A DNA stretch of 64,000 bases from Planococcus citri (Eukaryota; Arthropoda; Insecta; Hemiptera; Pseudococcidae). The stretch is taken from the NCBI RefSeq assembly GCF_950023065.1, contig NC_088681.1, positions 62,716,836-62,780,835 of the forward strand, given 5' to 3'. This document shows, piece after piece, positions 24,216-36,434 of this stretch (position 1 is its first letter; each line of letters starts with the position of its first letter). The notes beneath the pieces are model-generated. The model did no database searches and was not told where the DNA came from. It saw nothing but the letters and a program-made list of their open reading frames with translations. The translations under genes were made by a program, and so were the position numbers.

Positions 24216-26859
24216 TAGAGCAGGCAAATGGCGGTTTTAAAAAGGAAAAAATTGGCACATTAATTTTTTTCTTCGGGAATATCTTCAGACGAACCCCCTG
24301 AACTACCAAAAAAAAAAAAACCAAGCCTCCTAACCCTGGTGCTAATTTTTTTAGGGGGCTAAAACCGGTCCCGATTCACGTTTTTTGCAATTTACTCCGA
24401 AAATATTAGGTTTACGATAAAAACTACCATGACTAAAACTGTTCCCCTTCAAATTCTCGACAATTTGATACTACGCTCGATACCCATCCCTCAAGAGGGG
24501 TGTCTAAAAATAGGGGTGGAAAGGGTAGTGTTTGAAAAAAAGTCAGTCCAATAAATTGATCAAAGTTACCACTTAAAATCATTCGTTTTTGCTCAATTTT
24601 TTTTTACAAAGTCTACTCACCCAACTATTAATCACAACGCCAATGATTGGTCTTCAACCCTCCCTAGGGGTTGGTGGGGATGCTTTATTTTTCAAGAAAC
24701 ACACGACTGAATCATGTATTTGAAAAACGAATCTGGACATGCGATACATCGAATAGTATTGAGGTCGCTGAATACGAATACCAACTTATTTTCTGGGTCC
24801 AACTCCTCAAAGGCCCTCGGCCTCGGTGCCCCAAAAAGGGGGTAAAATTTTTGAAAAATCGTGAAAAGTCGAGTGATGTATCGAATGGTATGTTTTCGAG
24901 GTCGCTGAGTAAGTACGAATATGAACTTATTTGTTGTGTCCCACCTCCCAATGTCCCTCTGTGCCCCACCAAGGGGGCCAAAATTTCAAAAAATCATCAA
25001 AAAGTCGAGTGATATATCAAATGGAATGTTTTCGAGGTCACCAAGCACAAACATGAACTTATTTTTTGGGTCCCACCCCATAATGTCCCTCTGTGTCCCA
25101 AAGAAGAGGCCAAATTTCGAAAAATCGTGAAATGTCGAACGATACATCGAATGGTATGTTTTCGAGGTCGCTGAATACGAATATGAACTTGATTTCTGCT
25201 TACAGTTTCTCAAAACCCCTTTTCATTATACATGCTACGAAAGTATAAGTTTTCCGCCCTCCGTGCATGCTACGAAAATGCTCTATGTTTACCCGGGTCG
25301 AAAATGAAGATCGTTTAACTTTTGAAGCGCCTTGGAGGCGGAAAAAAGCATTCTACGGAAAAATGAAGTCGAGGAAAATTGTAGAGAATTAAATTTCCAA
25401 TCGACATAATGCCTTTAGTTTTTTTCTAGGAGGCTTAGTATTCGATGTATTTACTATGCAAAAAAAGGGCCATACTCATCACTTTAACCAAAAACGGGCG
25501 TAAAACTTATTTTCGTAGCATGAATAATGAAAAATATCTTACAATGCAAGAAGCGACGTGAAAAATGTTTGGTCTCGTGCGTTAACTCCCCTCGCCTTCG
25601 GCTCGGCGAGTCAAATTGCACTCGACCAAACATACTTCACTTTCGCTCCTTGTATTGTAATATACTATTACGCCCTACGATAAAATTTTGAAAAGTCGCT
25701 GAACATCATGTAAATACGAGTAGTGTATATCGAATAGTATGTTTTCAAGATTGCTGAACACATATTTTTAGAATCCTCTGCCCCAAAAAAGTTAACGACA
25801 AAACATTGTGTGATATTTTTCTTTAAAGATTCACACCATTATTTTTGAAATTATTTTGAAAATTCATCTCAAAAACCCTGATTGGAGTAACTTTCGGATG
25901 GAGAAGCGGAGAGGTGGAGGTATTACCAAGGTATTATCGGGATCGCTATTCAAAAAGTTTGAACGCTCATTTTGCAAAGAAAACATTTTACGTCTCAAGA
26001 TTTTTCTTTAAAACGCTCACTCACCTATGTACCAGTTTTTCATTATTTTACAAGAGAAAATAAAATGAAACTAGGATTTTCACTGTGTTGTCAAATTTCA
26101 TCAAAAATTTTCAAATTTTTGAATTATTTTTTTATGGGAAAGGAGGAGTATTGAGAAGGCCATTTTTTGGCCCCAGACAGTTATCGACTGAACCACTCTT
26201 AAAATGTTGTAATAAATGCCCAAAATACGAATCCGTGGTTAGTTAACCCAAAATGCCCAAATTTTTGGGCTCCAGGGGTCCCCAAAGTTGCGAATAAAAA
26301 AATAACTTTTGGAACCACTGAGTATTATTTTCAAAAACTTTTTTAGCGTAAAATATCTGTTTGAACCCATAAAACATTATACGAGGCAATTTTTCTATTT
26401 TCGACCCTCGGGGCAAAAAAGAGGGGGGTTTTGATTTTTGGAAAATTTTGGAACCACCATTTTGAACTTACCCCTTTGAGCCCCCCTAAAAAACTTCTTA
26501 CAGTTTATTAGTATCTCAAAGACCTACATCCTACCAAATTTTAAGCATAACAAAATTTTGCGCTGGTACTCAAAAATTCAATTTTTCCATTTTTCGTAAT
26601 TCGGATATTTTGGGAACCCCTGGGAAACTGGGAACCTGCGATTTGCGCCAAACGTACCGTTTTGAGGCATATATTCAATTATCTAGGTGAAAAAGTTCAA
26701 TTAAGCTCCCTGTATATTCGTAATTTTGAACCCTTTTCTTAGAGCCCCCACTTTTGGGCACCCCTGAAAAAGGCGTTTATGCATATATTTTCAAATAAAT
26801 TGAAGAATTTACATTTGAAACGCCCTAGCAAGTGTTCGATAATTTTTCATTTGATTTTT

Positions 26860-27323
26860 CCGGTAACTTCCAAAATTGAGCTATTTTGGGTCAAATTCTG
26901 AGATTTTACTCTTCGAAAAAACGTTAAAATCACGTTTTCACGATTACAACGAAGTAAAAATGCCAGAATTTGACGCAAAATAGCTCAATTTCGGAAGTTA
27001 CTGGAAAAATCAAATGAAAAATTATCGAACACTTGCTAGGGCGTTTCAAATGTAAAATTTTCAATTTATTTGAAAAAATATGCATAAACGCCTTTTTCAG
27101 GGGTGCCCAAAAGTGGGGGCTCTAAAAAAAGGGTTCAAAATTACGAATATACAGGGAGCTTAATTGAACTTTTTCACCTAGATAATTGAATATATGCCTC
27201 AAAACGGTACGTTTGGCGCAAATCGCAGGTTCCCAGTTTCCCAGGGGTTCCCAAAATATCCGAATTACGAAAAATGGAAAAATTGAATTTTTGAGTACCA
27301 GCGCAAAATTTTATTGAGCTCAA
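26860..27323 (+). repeat. Left member of direct repeat bordering the GH31 block
   Basis: The 464-bp sequence starting CCGGTAACTTCC recurs in the same orientation at 36435-36905 with only scattered differences and one short insertion (around 36610). Both copies are the central part of family C. Confidence 0.85.
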
Positions 27324-27393
27324 GAAATTCAACGTTCAAAACCATCATAAAATAAAAACAGGTTGAGGTTGGTGAACTGTATGCTTTCCTTTA

Positions 27394-27693
27394 TTGAACA
27401 CCCTGTATCCGCGTCGCTCGAGTCAGTCCTTGTCAGTCGAATCGTCGAGTGATTGGTGGTGGACGGATAGGTGGTGCTTGGTTGTCTTCATTGACGTCAA
27501 TGGTTGTCTTCATAGCCTCTTATCGATGAATTCAGCGGTTAGAAAAACACTGATAACTTGTAATTTGTTTGCGAACCAACTCCAACAAAATGTTCTCTTT
27601 TCAAAGTAAATTTTGGTGAAGTAGGTAGCCTCTTTCTACTGCAAATCCGAATACAATTTTCATTCTGAGACATCGCAATAACATCACTCCAAA
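27394..27693 (+). promoter_or_regulatory. Probable transcription start region and 5' UTR of GH31 gene
   Basis: A CpG-richer stretch at 27400-27480 contains two TCAGTC words (near 27422 and 27434), the usual insect initiator form. It precedes the ATG at 27694 by about 260 bp. A 71-codon frame here is not continuous with the protein and is taken as UTR. No TATA box is evident. Confidence 0.35.
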
Positions 27694-27706
27694 ATGAATT
27701 ACAAAA
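27694..27706 (+). CDS. GH31 gene exon 1
   Basis: Thirteen coding bases, ATG AAT TAC AAA A, ending in phase 1 at donor GTAAGA. Joined to exon 2 it gives MNYKKTSLL, which supplies the basic start of a signal peptide. The next acceptor is TTTTTTACAG, 73 bp on. Confidence 0.8.
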
Positions 27707-30700
27707 GTAAGATTTAATTCTAGTAAATTATAGTTTTTGCTTTCAGTGATTAATCGCTGTGTTATTAATTTTTTTACAGAAACTTCCTTATTGATTTTAA
27801 TACTTGTGTTGCTTCAACATTACACTTCTGACGACGATATTCACTTCGAAAAAAACTTTATTATTGTAAAAGGTAAACCTTTACGTATTCGTATTCGCAT
27901 TTTAGTCCGGCATACGACAATAGGAATAATTGCACCCCCCCCCCGATCCTCCGGGACAACTTTTTTCTTAAAGGAGGCATCCTAAGGAACATATTAAAGC
28001 AAACTTGCCAAAAAAAAAGTTGGCCTTACTTACAAAATGACGGCCATTCTGAGTGACAGGTCAGCCGAAATCGCAGATTTTGCGTTTTAACATAGGACTT
28101 GCACGAACTTTTTCAAACTTTACAAAGGTAGATCGAAAGATCATGCAAAAATTTATCACCTGTCAAAATTGCAAGTGCTAAAGTGCATTTTTCGATTTTA
28201 GGTGAATTTTTGAAATTCGAATTTAGGCCAAAAATGAGTGAAAAAATTAAAATTTTACCAAATTGACAAAGAAAGCTGAAATTTGGGATAGACCCTATTT
28301 TCGACATGCCAAATTGATTGGAAACGGTTTCAACCCGTTTTGAGCGGTTCTGGAGCCTCCAGCAGATTTTTGAAACTCGAAATTCCCACAAAATTCCATC
28401 AAATTGGAATTGTAAAGCTAAAATTTATTTTTAAAACTAATTTCAATACGCTACGAAGTACTGCAGGTGAATTTCAAGTCGTTTTGGATCCTCCAGCAAC
28501 TTTTTGAAAATTCCTGAAGCCTCCAGCAGATTTTCGGAAGTTTAAATTTTCACAAAATTTCATCAAATGGAGATGGAAAGCTGAAATTTACTCTACACTC
28601 CAATTTTAGCACCCTCTGAAGACGACTTCAGGTGGGCTCAAGTAATTTTAGGGCCTCCAGCGACTTTTTTGAAAATTGCTGGAGCCTCCAGTAGATTTTT
28701 GAAACTTAAAATTTCCCCAACATTAATTTATCGAATAGATTTGGCAAGCTGAAATTTACTTCACAGACTACATGGTGGTTTCAAATGATTTTGAAGCTTC
28801 CAGCTACTTTTAGGAAATTTCAATTTTACAAAAAAACGTCATACAACCTTTCAAAATTTGCTGGAGGCTCCAAAACGACTTGAAATTCACCAGCAGTCAT
28901 CTTCGTAGCGTATTGAAATTAGTTGGCAGAATGAATTTCGACTCTCCATCTTAGTTTGATGAAATTTTGGGGAAATTTCAAATTTCCAAAATCTACTGGA
29001 GGCTCCAGTAATTTTCAAAAAAGTCGTTGGAGGCTCTAAAATGACTTGAACCCACCTGAAGTCGTCTTCAGAGGGTGTTCCAATTGGAGTGTAGAGTAAA
29101 TTTCTGCTTTCCATTTCCATTTGATGAAATTTTGTGAAAATTCAAACTTTCAAAAATCTGCTGGAGGCTCCAGTAATTTTCACAAAAAGTCGCTGGAGGC
29201 CCTAAAATTACTTGAACCCACCTGAAGTCATCTTCAAGGGTAATAAAATTGGAGATGGAAAGCTGAAATTTATTCTACACTATAATTTTATTACCCTTGA
29301 AGATGACTTTAGGTGGGTTCAAGTAATTTTAGGGCCTCCAGCGACTTTTTGTGAAAATTACTGGAGCCTCCAGCAGATTTTTGAAAGTTTGAATTTTCAC
29401 AAAATTTCATCAAATGGAAATGGAAAGCAGAAATTTACTCTACACTCCAATTTTAACACCCTCTGAAGACGACTTCAGGTGGATTCAAGTCATTTTAAGG
29501 CCTCCAGTGACTTTTCTGAAAATTACTGGAGCCTCCAATAGATTTTTGAAACTTAAAATTTCCCCAACAATAATTTATCGAATAGATTTGGCAAGCTGAA
29601 ATTTACTTCACAGACTACATGGTGGTTTCAAATGAAGAGCTCAATTCCAAAATGTGCTTTGTCCCAGATTTTTGTTTTTGGCAAATCAAAAACAAAATTC
29701 GTGAACACACAAAGATGTTTTAATGTCAATTTTCAATATCAGACAGTGTAGTGTACAGTATTTCGAATATTTTCCCTGCAATTTTTTTTTTTTTCAAAAT
29801 GACACCTATTTGTTCAATCTGTGTACGAAGTCGCCAAAAATGGGACTAAGCACGTTTTGGCACTGCATACAGATTATTTTCCAAAATTATCACGATGAAA
29901 TGTGGTATTTAGCACGTTTTGGACTGGTACAATGTTTTGTTAGGTAACAGACTACTGCACCCAGTTGGACTTGGCACATTTTGGAGTGGTAGGTTGGTTC
30001 AATAGTGTTGAATAAAACGAATTTTACATAAAATTCTGCATTCAATGTACTGGATAGCGCGTTTAAAAACGAATTTACGGCTATCTGACGTCCTACCTAA
30101 CTGCGTAACAGTCCCATCTAACGGAATTCACTGAAAACGCATTTTTGAAAAAATTGGACAAAGCACATTTTGGAATTGAGCTCTTCAAATGATTTTGAAG
30201 CTTCCAGCTACTTTTAGGAAATTTCAATTTTACAAAAAAACGTCATACAACCTTTCAAAATTTGCTGGAGGCTCCAAAACGACTTGAAATTCACCAGCAA
30301 TCATCTTCGTAGCGTATTGAAATTAGTTGGCAGAATGAATTTCGACTCTCCATCTTAGTTTGATGAAATTTTGGGGGAATTTCAAATTTCAAAAATCTAC
30401 TGGAGGCTCCAGTAATTTTCAAAAAAGTCGTTGGAGGCTCTAAAATGACTTGAACCCACCTGAAGTCGTCTTCAGAGGGTGTTCAAATTGGAGTGTAGAG
30501 TAAATTTCAGATTTCCATCTTAGTTTGATGAAATTTTGGGGAAATTTAAAGTTTCGAAAATCTGCTGGAGGCTTCAGGAATTTTCAAAAAGTCGCCGGAG
30601 GATCCAAAACGACTTGAAATTCATCTGCAGTACTTCGTAGCGTATTGAAATTAGTTTTTAGAATAAATTTTAGCTTTACAATTCCAATTTGATGGAATTT

Positions 30701-33206
30701 TGTGGGAATTTCGAGTTTCAAAAATCTGCTCTGGAGGCTTCAGAACCGCTCAAAACGGGTTGAAACCGTTTCCAATCAATCTGGCATGTCGAAAATAGGG
30801 TACATCCCAAATTTCAGCTTTCCTTGTCAATTTGGTAAAATTTTAATTTTTTCCCTCATTTTTGGCCTAAATTCGATTTTCAAAAATTCACGAAAAATCG
30901 AAAAACGCACTATAGCACTTGGAATTTCGACAGGTGATAAATTTTTGCATGATCTTTCGATCTACCTTTGTAAAGTTTGAAAAAGTTCGTGTTCGTGGAA
31001 GTCCTATGTTAAAACGCAAAATCTGCGATTTCGGCTGACCTGTTACTCAAAATGGCCGCCATTTTGTAAGTAAGGCCAACTTTTTTTTGGGCTAGTTTGC
31101 TTTAAAATGTTCCTTAGGATGTCCCCTTTAAGAAAAAAGTTGTCCCGGAGGATCGGCGGGAGGGGGGTGCAATTTCTCCTATTGTCATATGCCGGACTAT
31201 TTCACCTTCAGATTTCAGTTGAAATTACTAGCTGATCTTTACTCTTGATTCAGGTGCTGATTCTTCGTTTCGACAACTTGTGGATATATCGTCTTTAAAT
31301 AAATCAGATTTATCGGTGTGCTCGTCTCAAAATTCGTATTACTGTGTCAGATGGGATGGCTACGCTCAATTCAACGTCTCTAAGCAAGATAATATATGTA
31401 AAAATTTCGAATATAAGACGACTTCAACAGACAATCTGAAAGTAAGCTTTGACTTGAAAAATATACACGTTTACGGTGGAGCTGAAAGGAGAACTCAGTC
31501 ATGGCCCATCGAATCATCGACATACTCTGCTTTTCCCTTTGTTTCGAGTAAAGTCGATGATCAAGCAGTTTTAGAACCATTTTGGTTGTTTTCCGATGGC
31601 AGTTATCTGTTTATCGATAAACAAACTCCGTTATTCATCTCGATCAACAAAAGTGCAAATACATTCACAATTATAGCGGAGAACAAAGATCCGTATTTAA
31701 AAAAAAATCAGACCGTGCTGAAGTACAGAATATGTAAACTACCTGATATGAAAGCGGCTTATTTACACGCTGTAAATAACGTTATCCAAAGACCGCAGGT
31801 TATAGTCGATGTTGACACTATACGTAAACCAATCTGGTCAACGTGGGCTGCGTACAAAACTAACATATCTGAAATAATAGTAAAAAATTTCGTAGACGAA
31901 ATTTTAAAACGCCATTTTCCCATAAGTCATGTAGAAATAGACGATAAATGGGAAACCTGCTATGGTAGTTTGACCGTAAACAAGACTCGGTTCCCAGACT
32001 TGAAGAAGCTCACAGCGGATTTGAAAAAACGAAAAGTCAAAAGCACCATTTGGGTTCATCCATTTATCAACGTCGATTGTCAACCATTCCACGACGAAGC
32101 CAAAAAGAAGGGATATTTTGTAAAAAATGACACTGGCACTACCGTAGAATGGTGGAACGGCAAAGGTGGTTATATAGATTTTACTAATCCGGACGCCTAT
32201 GAATGGTTTAGAAAACGACTCGAAGCTTTGAAGAATTCTACCGGTATAGATGCTTTTAAATTCGACGCCGGTGAAAGTGATTGGGCTCCTGACAATCCAG
32301 TGTTTAAAAACCCCGATAATAGCGATTATCCAGATTCGTCGTTGAAGAATTATGTCAAGTTAGCATCTAGTTTTGGGAACATGGTTGAAGTTCGAGTTGG
32401 TAAAGGTACTCAGCAGTATCCGGTGTTTGTTCGAATGATAGATCGTAACAGTACTTGGGATCAAAGCGCCGGACTGTTGTCTTTGATACCAACGTTACTT
32501 CAAATGAATATTATCGGATATCCATTCGTATTACCTGATATGATCGGAGGTAATGAGTACGATAACGAAGTTCCCGATGAAGAATTATTCATAAGATGGT
32601 TGCAAATAAATGTATTCATGCCAACGTTGCAGTTCTCCATTCCTCCTTGGAATTATGGTAACAAAGTAAGCCATCGAGTTTCACTATTACTTCGTCAGTG
32701 ACCATTTTTTGGTATTGAAAATAATCGCTATTGTTTTACTTTTATTCTTTCAGACGTGCGAAATCGTCTTTAAAATGCTTAAAATACGCAATAGCTTTTC
32801 CAATCTCGTACTGCAGTCGATGAAACAATTCGTCAAGAAAGGTATTCCGGTCAACCCTCCTTTATGGTGGATAGATCCTAATGATAATGTGACGTACACT
32901 ATCGATTCACGTAAGAGTTGAATTTCAATATCTTTTCATCTCGTTATGAATTTATCTGTTTTCACCAAGTATTTTTTTTTTCTAGAATTCATGTTGGGAG
33001 AAGAAGTTCTGGTAGCTCCTGTGCTTACCAAAGGAGCTAAAAGTCGAGACATATACCTACCAAAAGGAATTTGGCAGGATGGTAATCATAAAAAGGATAA
33101 AAAAATTAATGGACCTAAGTGGCTGCGTAGTTATAAAGTAGATTTAGATACGCTGCCATATTTTATTAAAATGAATAATTCAGGAAAGCCTAATCAGGGT
33201 GTCTAA
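27694..33206 (+). CDS. Family 31 glycoside hydrolase, MYORG-like
   Basis: Five exons, 27694-27706, 27780-27872, 31254-32665, 32754-32910 and 32986-33206, all with GT/AG borders and matching phases, encode 631 residues. The start MNYKKTSLLILILVLLQ gives a signal peptide or membrane anchor, and several N-x-S/T sequons indicate a lumenal or extracellular enzyme. Residues from about 200 form the GH31 barrel: KPIWSTWAAYK, VEIDDKW, IWVHPF, then the nucleophile motif FKFDAGES (Asp373). The likely acid/base is Asp432 in MIDRNSTWD, before GYPFVLPDMIGGN. NVFMPTLQFSIPPW, PPLWW and FMLGEEVLVAPVL follow in the C-terminal part. MYORG-type enzymes act on alpha-linked glycans (human MYORG is an ER alpha-galactosidase); the substrate here is not determined. 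The coding sequence is intact, but the gene sits inside nested foldback transposons and intron 2 is almost entirely a transposon. Confidence 0.92.
27780..27872 (+). CDS. GH31 gene exon 2
   Basis: Encodes the hydrophobic stretch TSLLILILVLLQ and then an acidic segment. It ends in phase 1 at donor GTAAAC. The following intron (27873-31253) holds the family P copy at 27905-31197. Confidence 0.85.
27905..31197. mobile_element. Foldback transposon, family P, copy 2, in GH31 intron 2
   Basis: Begins GTCCGGCATACGACAATAGG and ends with the complement form (…CATATGCCGGAC), flanked by TA (27903-27904, 31198-31199). It lies 32 bp after the donor of intron 2 and 56 bp before its acceptor. The arms carry repeated CTGGAGGCTCCAG blocks and a C or G homopolymer near each end. 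A nested element occupies 29636-30184. Confidence 0.88.
29636..30184. mobile_element. Nested 8-bp-TSD MITE inside family P copy 2
   Basis: Inverted ends AGAGCTCAATTCCAAAATGT and complement, flanked by a perfect 8-bp duplication TCAAATGA (29628-29635, 30185-30192). An uninterrupted version of the same target is present in the other half of the host element at about 28770-28800 (GGTGGTTTCAAATGATTTTG), which confirms the borders. It is related to 6989-7367 by its terminal words. Confidence 0.93.
31254..32665 (+). CDS. GH31 gene exon 3 (catalytic barrel)
   Basis: The large exon, from acceptor TGATTCAG to donor GTAAGC, phase 1 in and phase 0 out. It holds the N-terminal beta-domain and the barrel with Asp373 and Asp432. 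The open frame continues 36 bases into the intron to a TGA, but family alignment from memory and the donor place the junction after …PPWNYGNK. Confidence 0.92.
32754..32910 (+). CDS. GH31 gene exon 4
   Basis: Acceptor TTCTTTCAG and donor GTAAGA. Encodes the end of the barrel and the start of the C-terminal beta-domain, including KKGIPVNPPLWWIDPND. It ends in phase 1. Confidence 0.9.
32986..33206 (+). CDS. GH31 gene exon 5
   Basis: Acceptor TTTTCTAG. Encodes QFMLGEEVLVAPVL and the C-terminal beta-domain, ending at TAA 33204-33206. The stop lies in the word CAGGGTGTCTAA, which resembles a transposon terminus, so the last residues (NQGV) may derive from inserted DNA. Confidence 0.9.
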
Positions 33207-33324
33207 CGGTCCTTCCAGTCCTTCTAGGTCAGTAAAAGTTTGTCTTTTTGCCTATGGGTCCTTCTTCTCGAAAAAGTCAGTAAAAAGTCCTCCTTTTTGC
33301 CCGAAGGTCCTTCTTTTTTTCAAA

Positions 33325-35488
33325 CGCTATAGGTTGATAAGTATGGCGAATTTGCCCCCCGAGAGCTTCAGGGTTGATATTTGCATGGAAGGTGGGTACC
33401 CTTGAGCACCTTCCGTCACGAAAGTTTCAGACCCCCCCGTTTTTGAGAAACCCCCACTTTTATGAAATTATAATAGAAATTTTTTTCTCAGCCCCATGAA
33501 AACCGATTTTTTCAATTTTTTGGTATGTTGTAAACATCTATAAGAGGTATCCCCACAAACATTTTCACCTCCCTCCCCACATATTTACCCCCCAAAATGA
33601 GGTTTTTTAGCTTTGTTCGCTCGTTTTAGCGATGATCATGATTCTGCACAAAAATGGGAATAGCATTTTTAAATGTGTTTTCGACCCCCAAAAAACATAT
33701 ATTTTTTTCAAAAAAAAAATTTTTGGTGGGTCGTGGTCAAAAATTGAAAAAACTAACAGAGGGGGTAAAAATAAATTCTGGTGTAAATTATTGTTTTTGG
33801 TAAACGAGGTGTCGTTCTCATATGAATCAAACACCCCGAACACGAATATGACGTCCAATTTAATGCTACCCTCAACCACACCCCTCCAGTGCCTCTGCCC
33901 CCGCTTCAATTTTTACTATTATATTAAAAATTGAGCTATATAATAATATTGGTGTCGTTCTCATATGAATCAAACACCCCGAACACGAATATGACGTCCA
34001 ATTTAATACTACCCTCAACCACACCCCTCCAGTGCCTCTGCCCCGAACTAAATTTATACTATACTAAAAGTTGAGCTATTTTTATAATATTAGTGTCGTT
34101 TTCATATGAATCAAAAAAACCCCAATTTAATACTACCCTCAACCACACCCCTCCAGTGCCTCTGCCCCCACCTCAATTTTTACTATTATACTAAAAATTG
34201 AGCTAGTATATAATAATATTGGTGTCATTTTCATATGAATCAAACAACCCTAACATGAATAATATGAAGTCCGATTTAGGTCTACCCGCATCTATTCCCT
34301 TCCAGGCTACAGTCAGCTCCTCAAGAATGTTAAAGTTTGACCTTTGCGAGCGATGTCGTTGAGTTTTCAACCTTCGCGAAAACATACCTTTAATAGTAAT
34401 TTATTTGATTTGAAGTAATTATTGGTCGAGGATTGATCGGAGTTAGCTAAAAAATTTATTGTTTAGGTGGGAGCAGAGGCACTGTAGGGGTGTGCACGAG
34501 GGTAGCGTAAAATTGGATGTCATATTCGTGTTGGGAGGGTTTGATTCATATGAAAACGACACTAATATTATGAAAATAGCTCAACTTTTAGTATAGTAAA
34601 AATTTAGTTGGGGCAGAGGCACTGGAGGGGTGTGGTTGAGGGTAGTATTAAATTGGACGTCATATTCGTGTTCGGGGTGTTTGATTCATATGAAAATGAC
34701 ACCAATATTATTATATACTAGCTCAATTTTTAGTATAATAGTAAAAATTGAGGTGGGGCAGAGGCACTGGAGGGGTGTGGTTGAGGGTAGTATTAAATTG
34801 GACGTCATATTCGTGTTCTTGGTTTTTGATTCATATGAAAACGACACTAATATTATGAAAATAGCTCAACTTTTAGTATAGTAAAAATTTAGTTGGGGAC
34901 AGAGGCACTGGAGGAGAGTGGTTGCGGGTAGTATTAAATTGGACATCATATTCGTGTTCGGGGTGTTTGATTCGTATGAGAACGACACCAATATTATTAT
35001 ATAGCTCAATTTTTAATATAATAGTAAAAATTGAGGCGGGGGCAGAGGCACTGGAGGGGTGTGGTTGAGGGTAGCATTAAATTGGACGTCATATTCGTGT
35101 TCGGGGAGTTCGATTCACATGGAAACGACACCTCGACGAAAAACAATAATTTACACCAGAATTCATTTTTACCCCCTCTGTTGGTTTTTTCAATTTTTGA
35201 CCACGACCCACCAACATTTTTTTTTTTGAAAAAAATATATGTTTTTTGGGGGTTGAAAACACTGGGAATAGAATTTTTAAATGTGTTTTCAACCCCCAAA
35301 AAAAACACATATTTTTTTCAAAAAAAAATTTCTATTATAATTTCATAAAAGGGGGGTTTCTCAAAAACGGGGGGTCTGGGGGTCTGAAACTTTCGTGACG
35401 GAAGGTGCTCAAGGGTACCCACTTTCCATGCAAATATCAACCCTGAAGCTCTCGGGGGCAAATTCGCTATACTTATCCACCTATAGCC
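33325..35488. mobile_element. Foldback transposon, family D, copy 1
   Basis: A 2.16-kb palindrome with ends of the type GGCTATAGGTGGATAAGTA (first base C at the left) and complement, flanked by an 8-bp duplication TTTTCAAA (33317-33324, 35489-35496). The interior is a series of roughly 125-bp units containing CCTCCAGTGCCTCTGCCCC and CATATTCGTGTTCGGG, running in one direction on one arm and the other direction on the other. Further copies are at 51186-53203 and 60175-61261. Confidence 0.85.
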
Positions 35489-35496
35489 TTTTCAAA

Positions 35497-36434
35497 TAAT
35501 TCTGTCATTTAATCAAAATCAGGAATGGCGTTGTTTTACATCTCATTTTATCAATTTTCCATAGCTTTCGCCCTCGCTTCGCTCGGGCTAGATTTTTTTA
35601 ATTTTCTCTTCTCTAACCGAAGTTAGAGGGTAGAAAAATTGATTCCTCAAATCAAAAATAATGCTGGTTTACCCCTCAGAAATTGTGAATTTTCAAAATT
35701 TTTGCCCTCGCTTCGCTCGGGCGTTTACTCATATTTTTAAATTATGATGAATACCTACCTTATGTTATTTTCTGAAAACTTTGAAGATTTGAAAGTTTTG
35801 AAGCTATGAAAATCAACTTTTTGCATAAAAAATGATGTTTTACGTTTTGAATTATCAATTTTTCACAGCTTTTTCACCCTTGCATCACCCGATCAGATTT
35901 GAATTCTACTACATCAATTTTCAAACATTTCCTAGAATGGAAAAATCAACTCGAGAAATTCCAAAAACATAATCCAATCGATAAAAAAATTCAAAAAAAT
36001 TTTATTCGACATTTTTAAGAAATGATTTGAACCAAATCTGGCCAACTAGTTTGGAAAAATCTTGGTGTGAAGGGGGGAGTGTGGAGTGAATAATTGGAAA
36101 ATTCTAGCGAGAAAAGTTGATAGAATTTCTCAGTATCGCCCGCCCCCTTCCCCCGTCTCGGCCGTCTCCCCCGCCACACATCGATACGTCACGCCTCTGA
36201 AAATAAAATGTAATGTTTTGTATGGAAAGTTTTATGCTCGTCTCTATTTTTTACACTAAACATTTTTTAATTCACTTTTTTGATCACTTTTTGGGTAGGT
36301 ACTAAAGTTACTTTTTTCAGAAAAATTTAAGTAGGTACAATCCCTCATATCAAAAATTTTCATCAAAATAGTTTCCCAATAATTACTCAAGTTTTACGTC
36401 TAAAAAGAACTTTAAAATATGGCGTGAGAAAGAA
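35497..36434. other. Right part of GH31 block, no gene seen
   Basis: AT-rich. Contains two exact copies of the inverted-type motif GCCCTCGCTTCGCTCGGGC at 35570-35588 and 35704-35722. No exon borders or element ends were recognised. Confidence 0.5.

Noticed and set aside
27394..27609. 71-codon frame as the true N-terminus of the GH31 protein
   Set aside because: It is not in splice-compatible continuity with exon 2, whereas ATG 27694 plus exon 2 gives a signal peptide and consistent phase.
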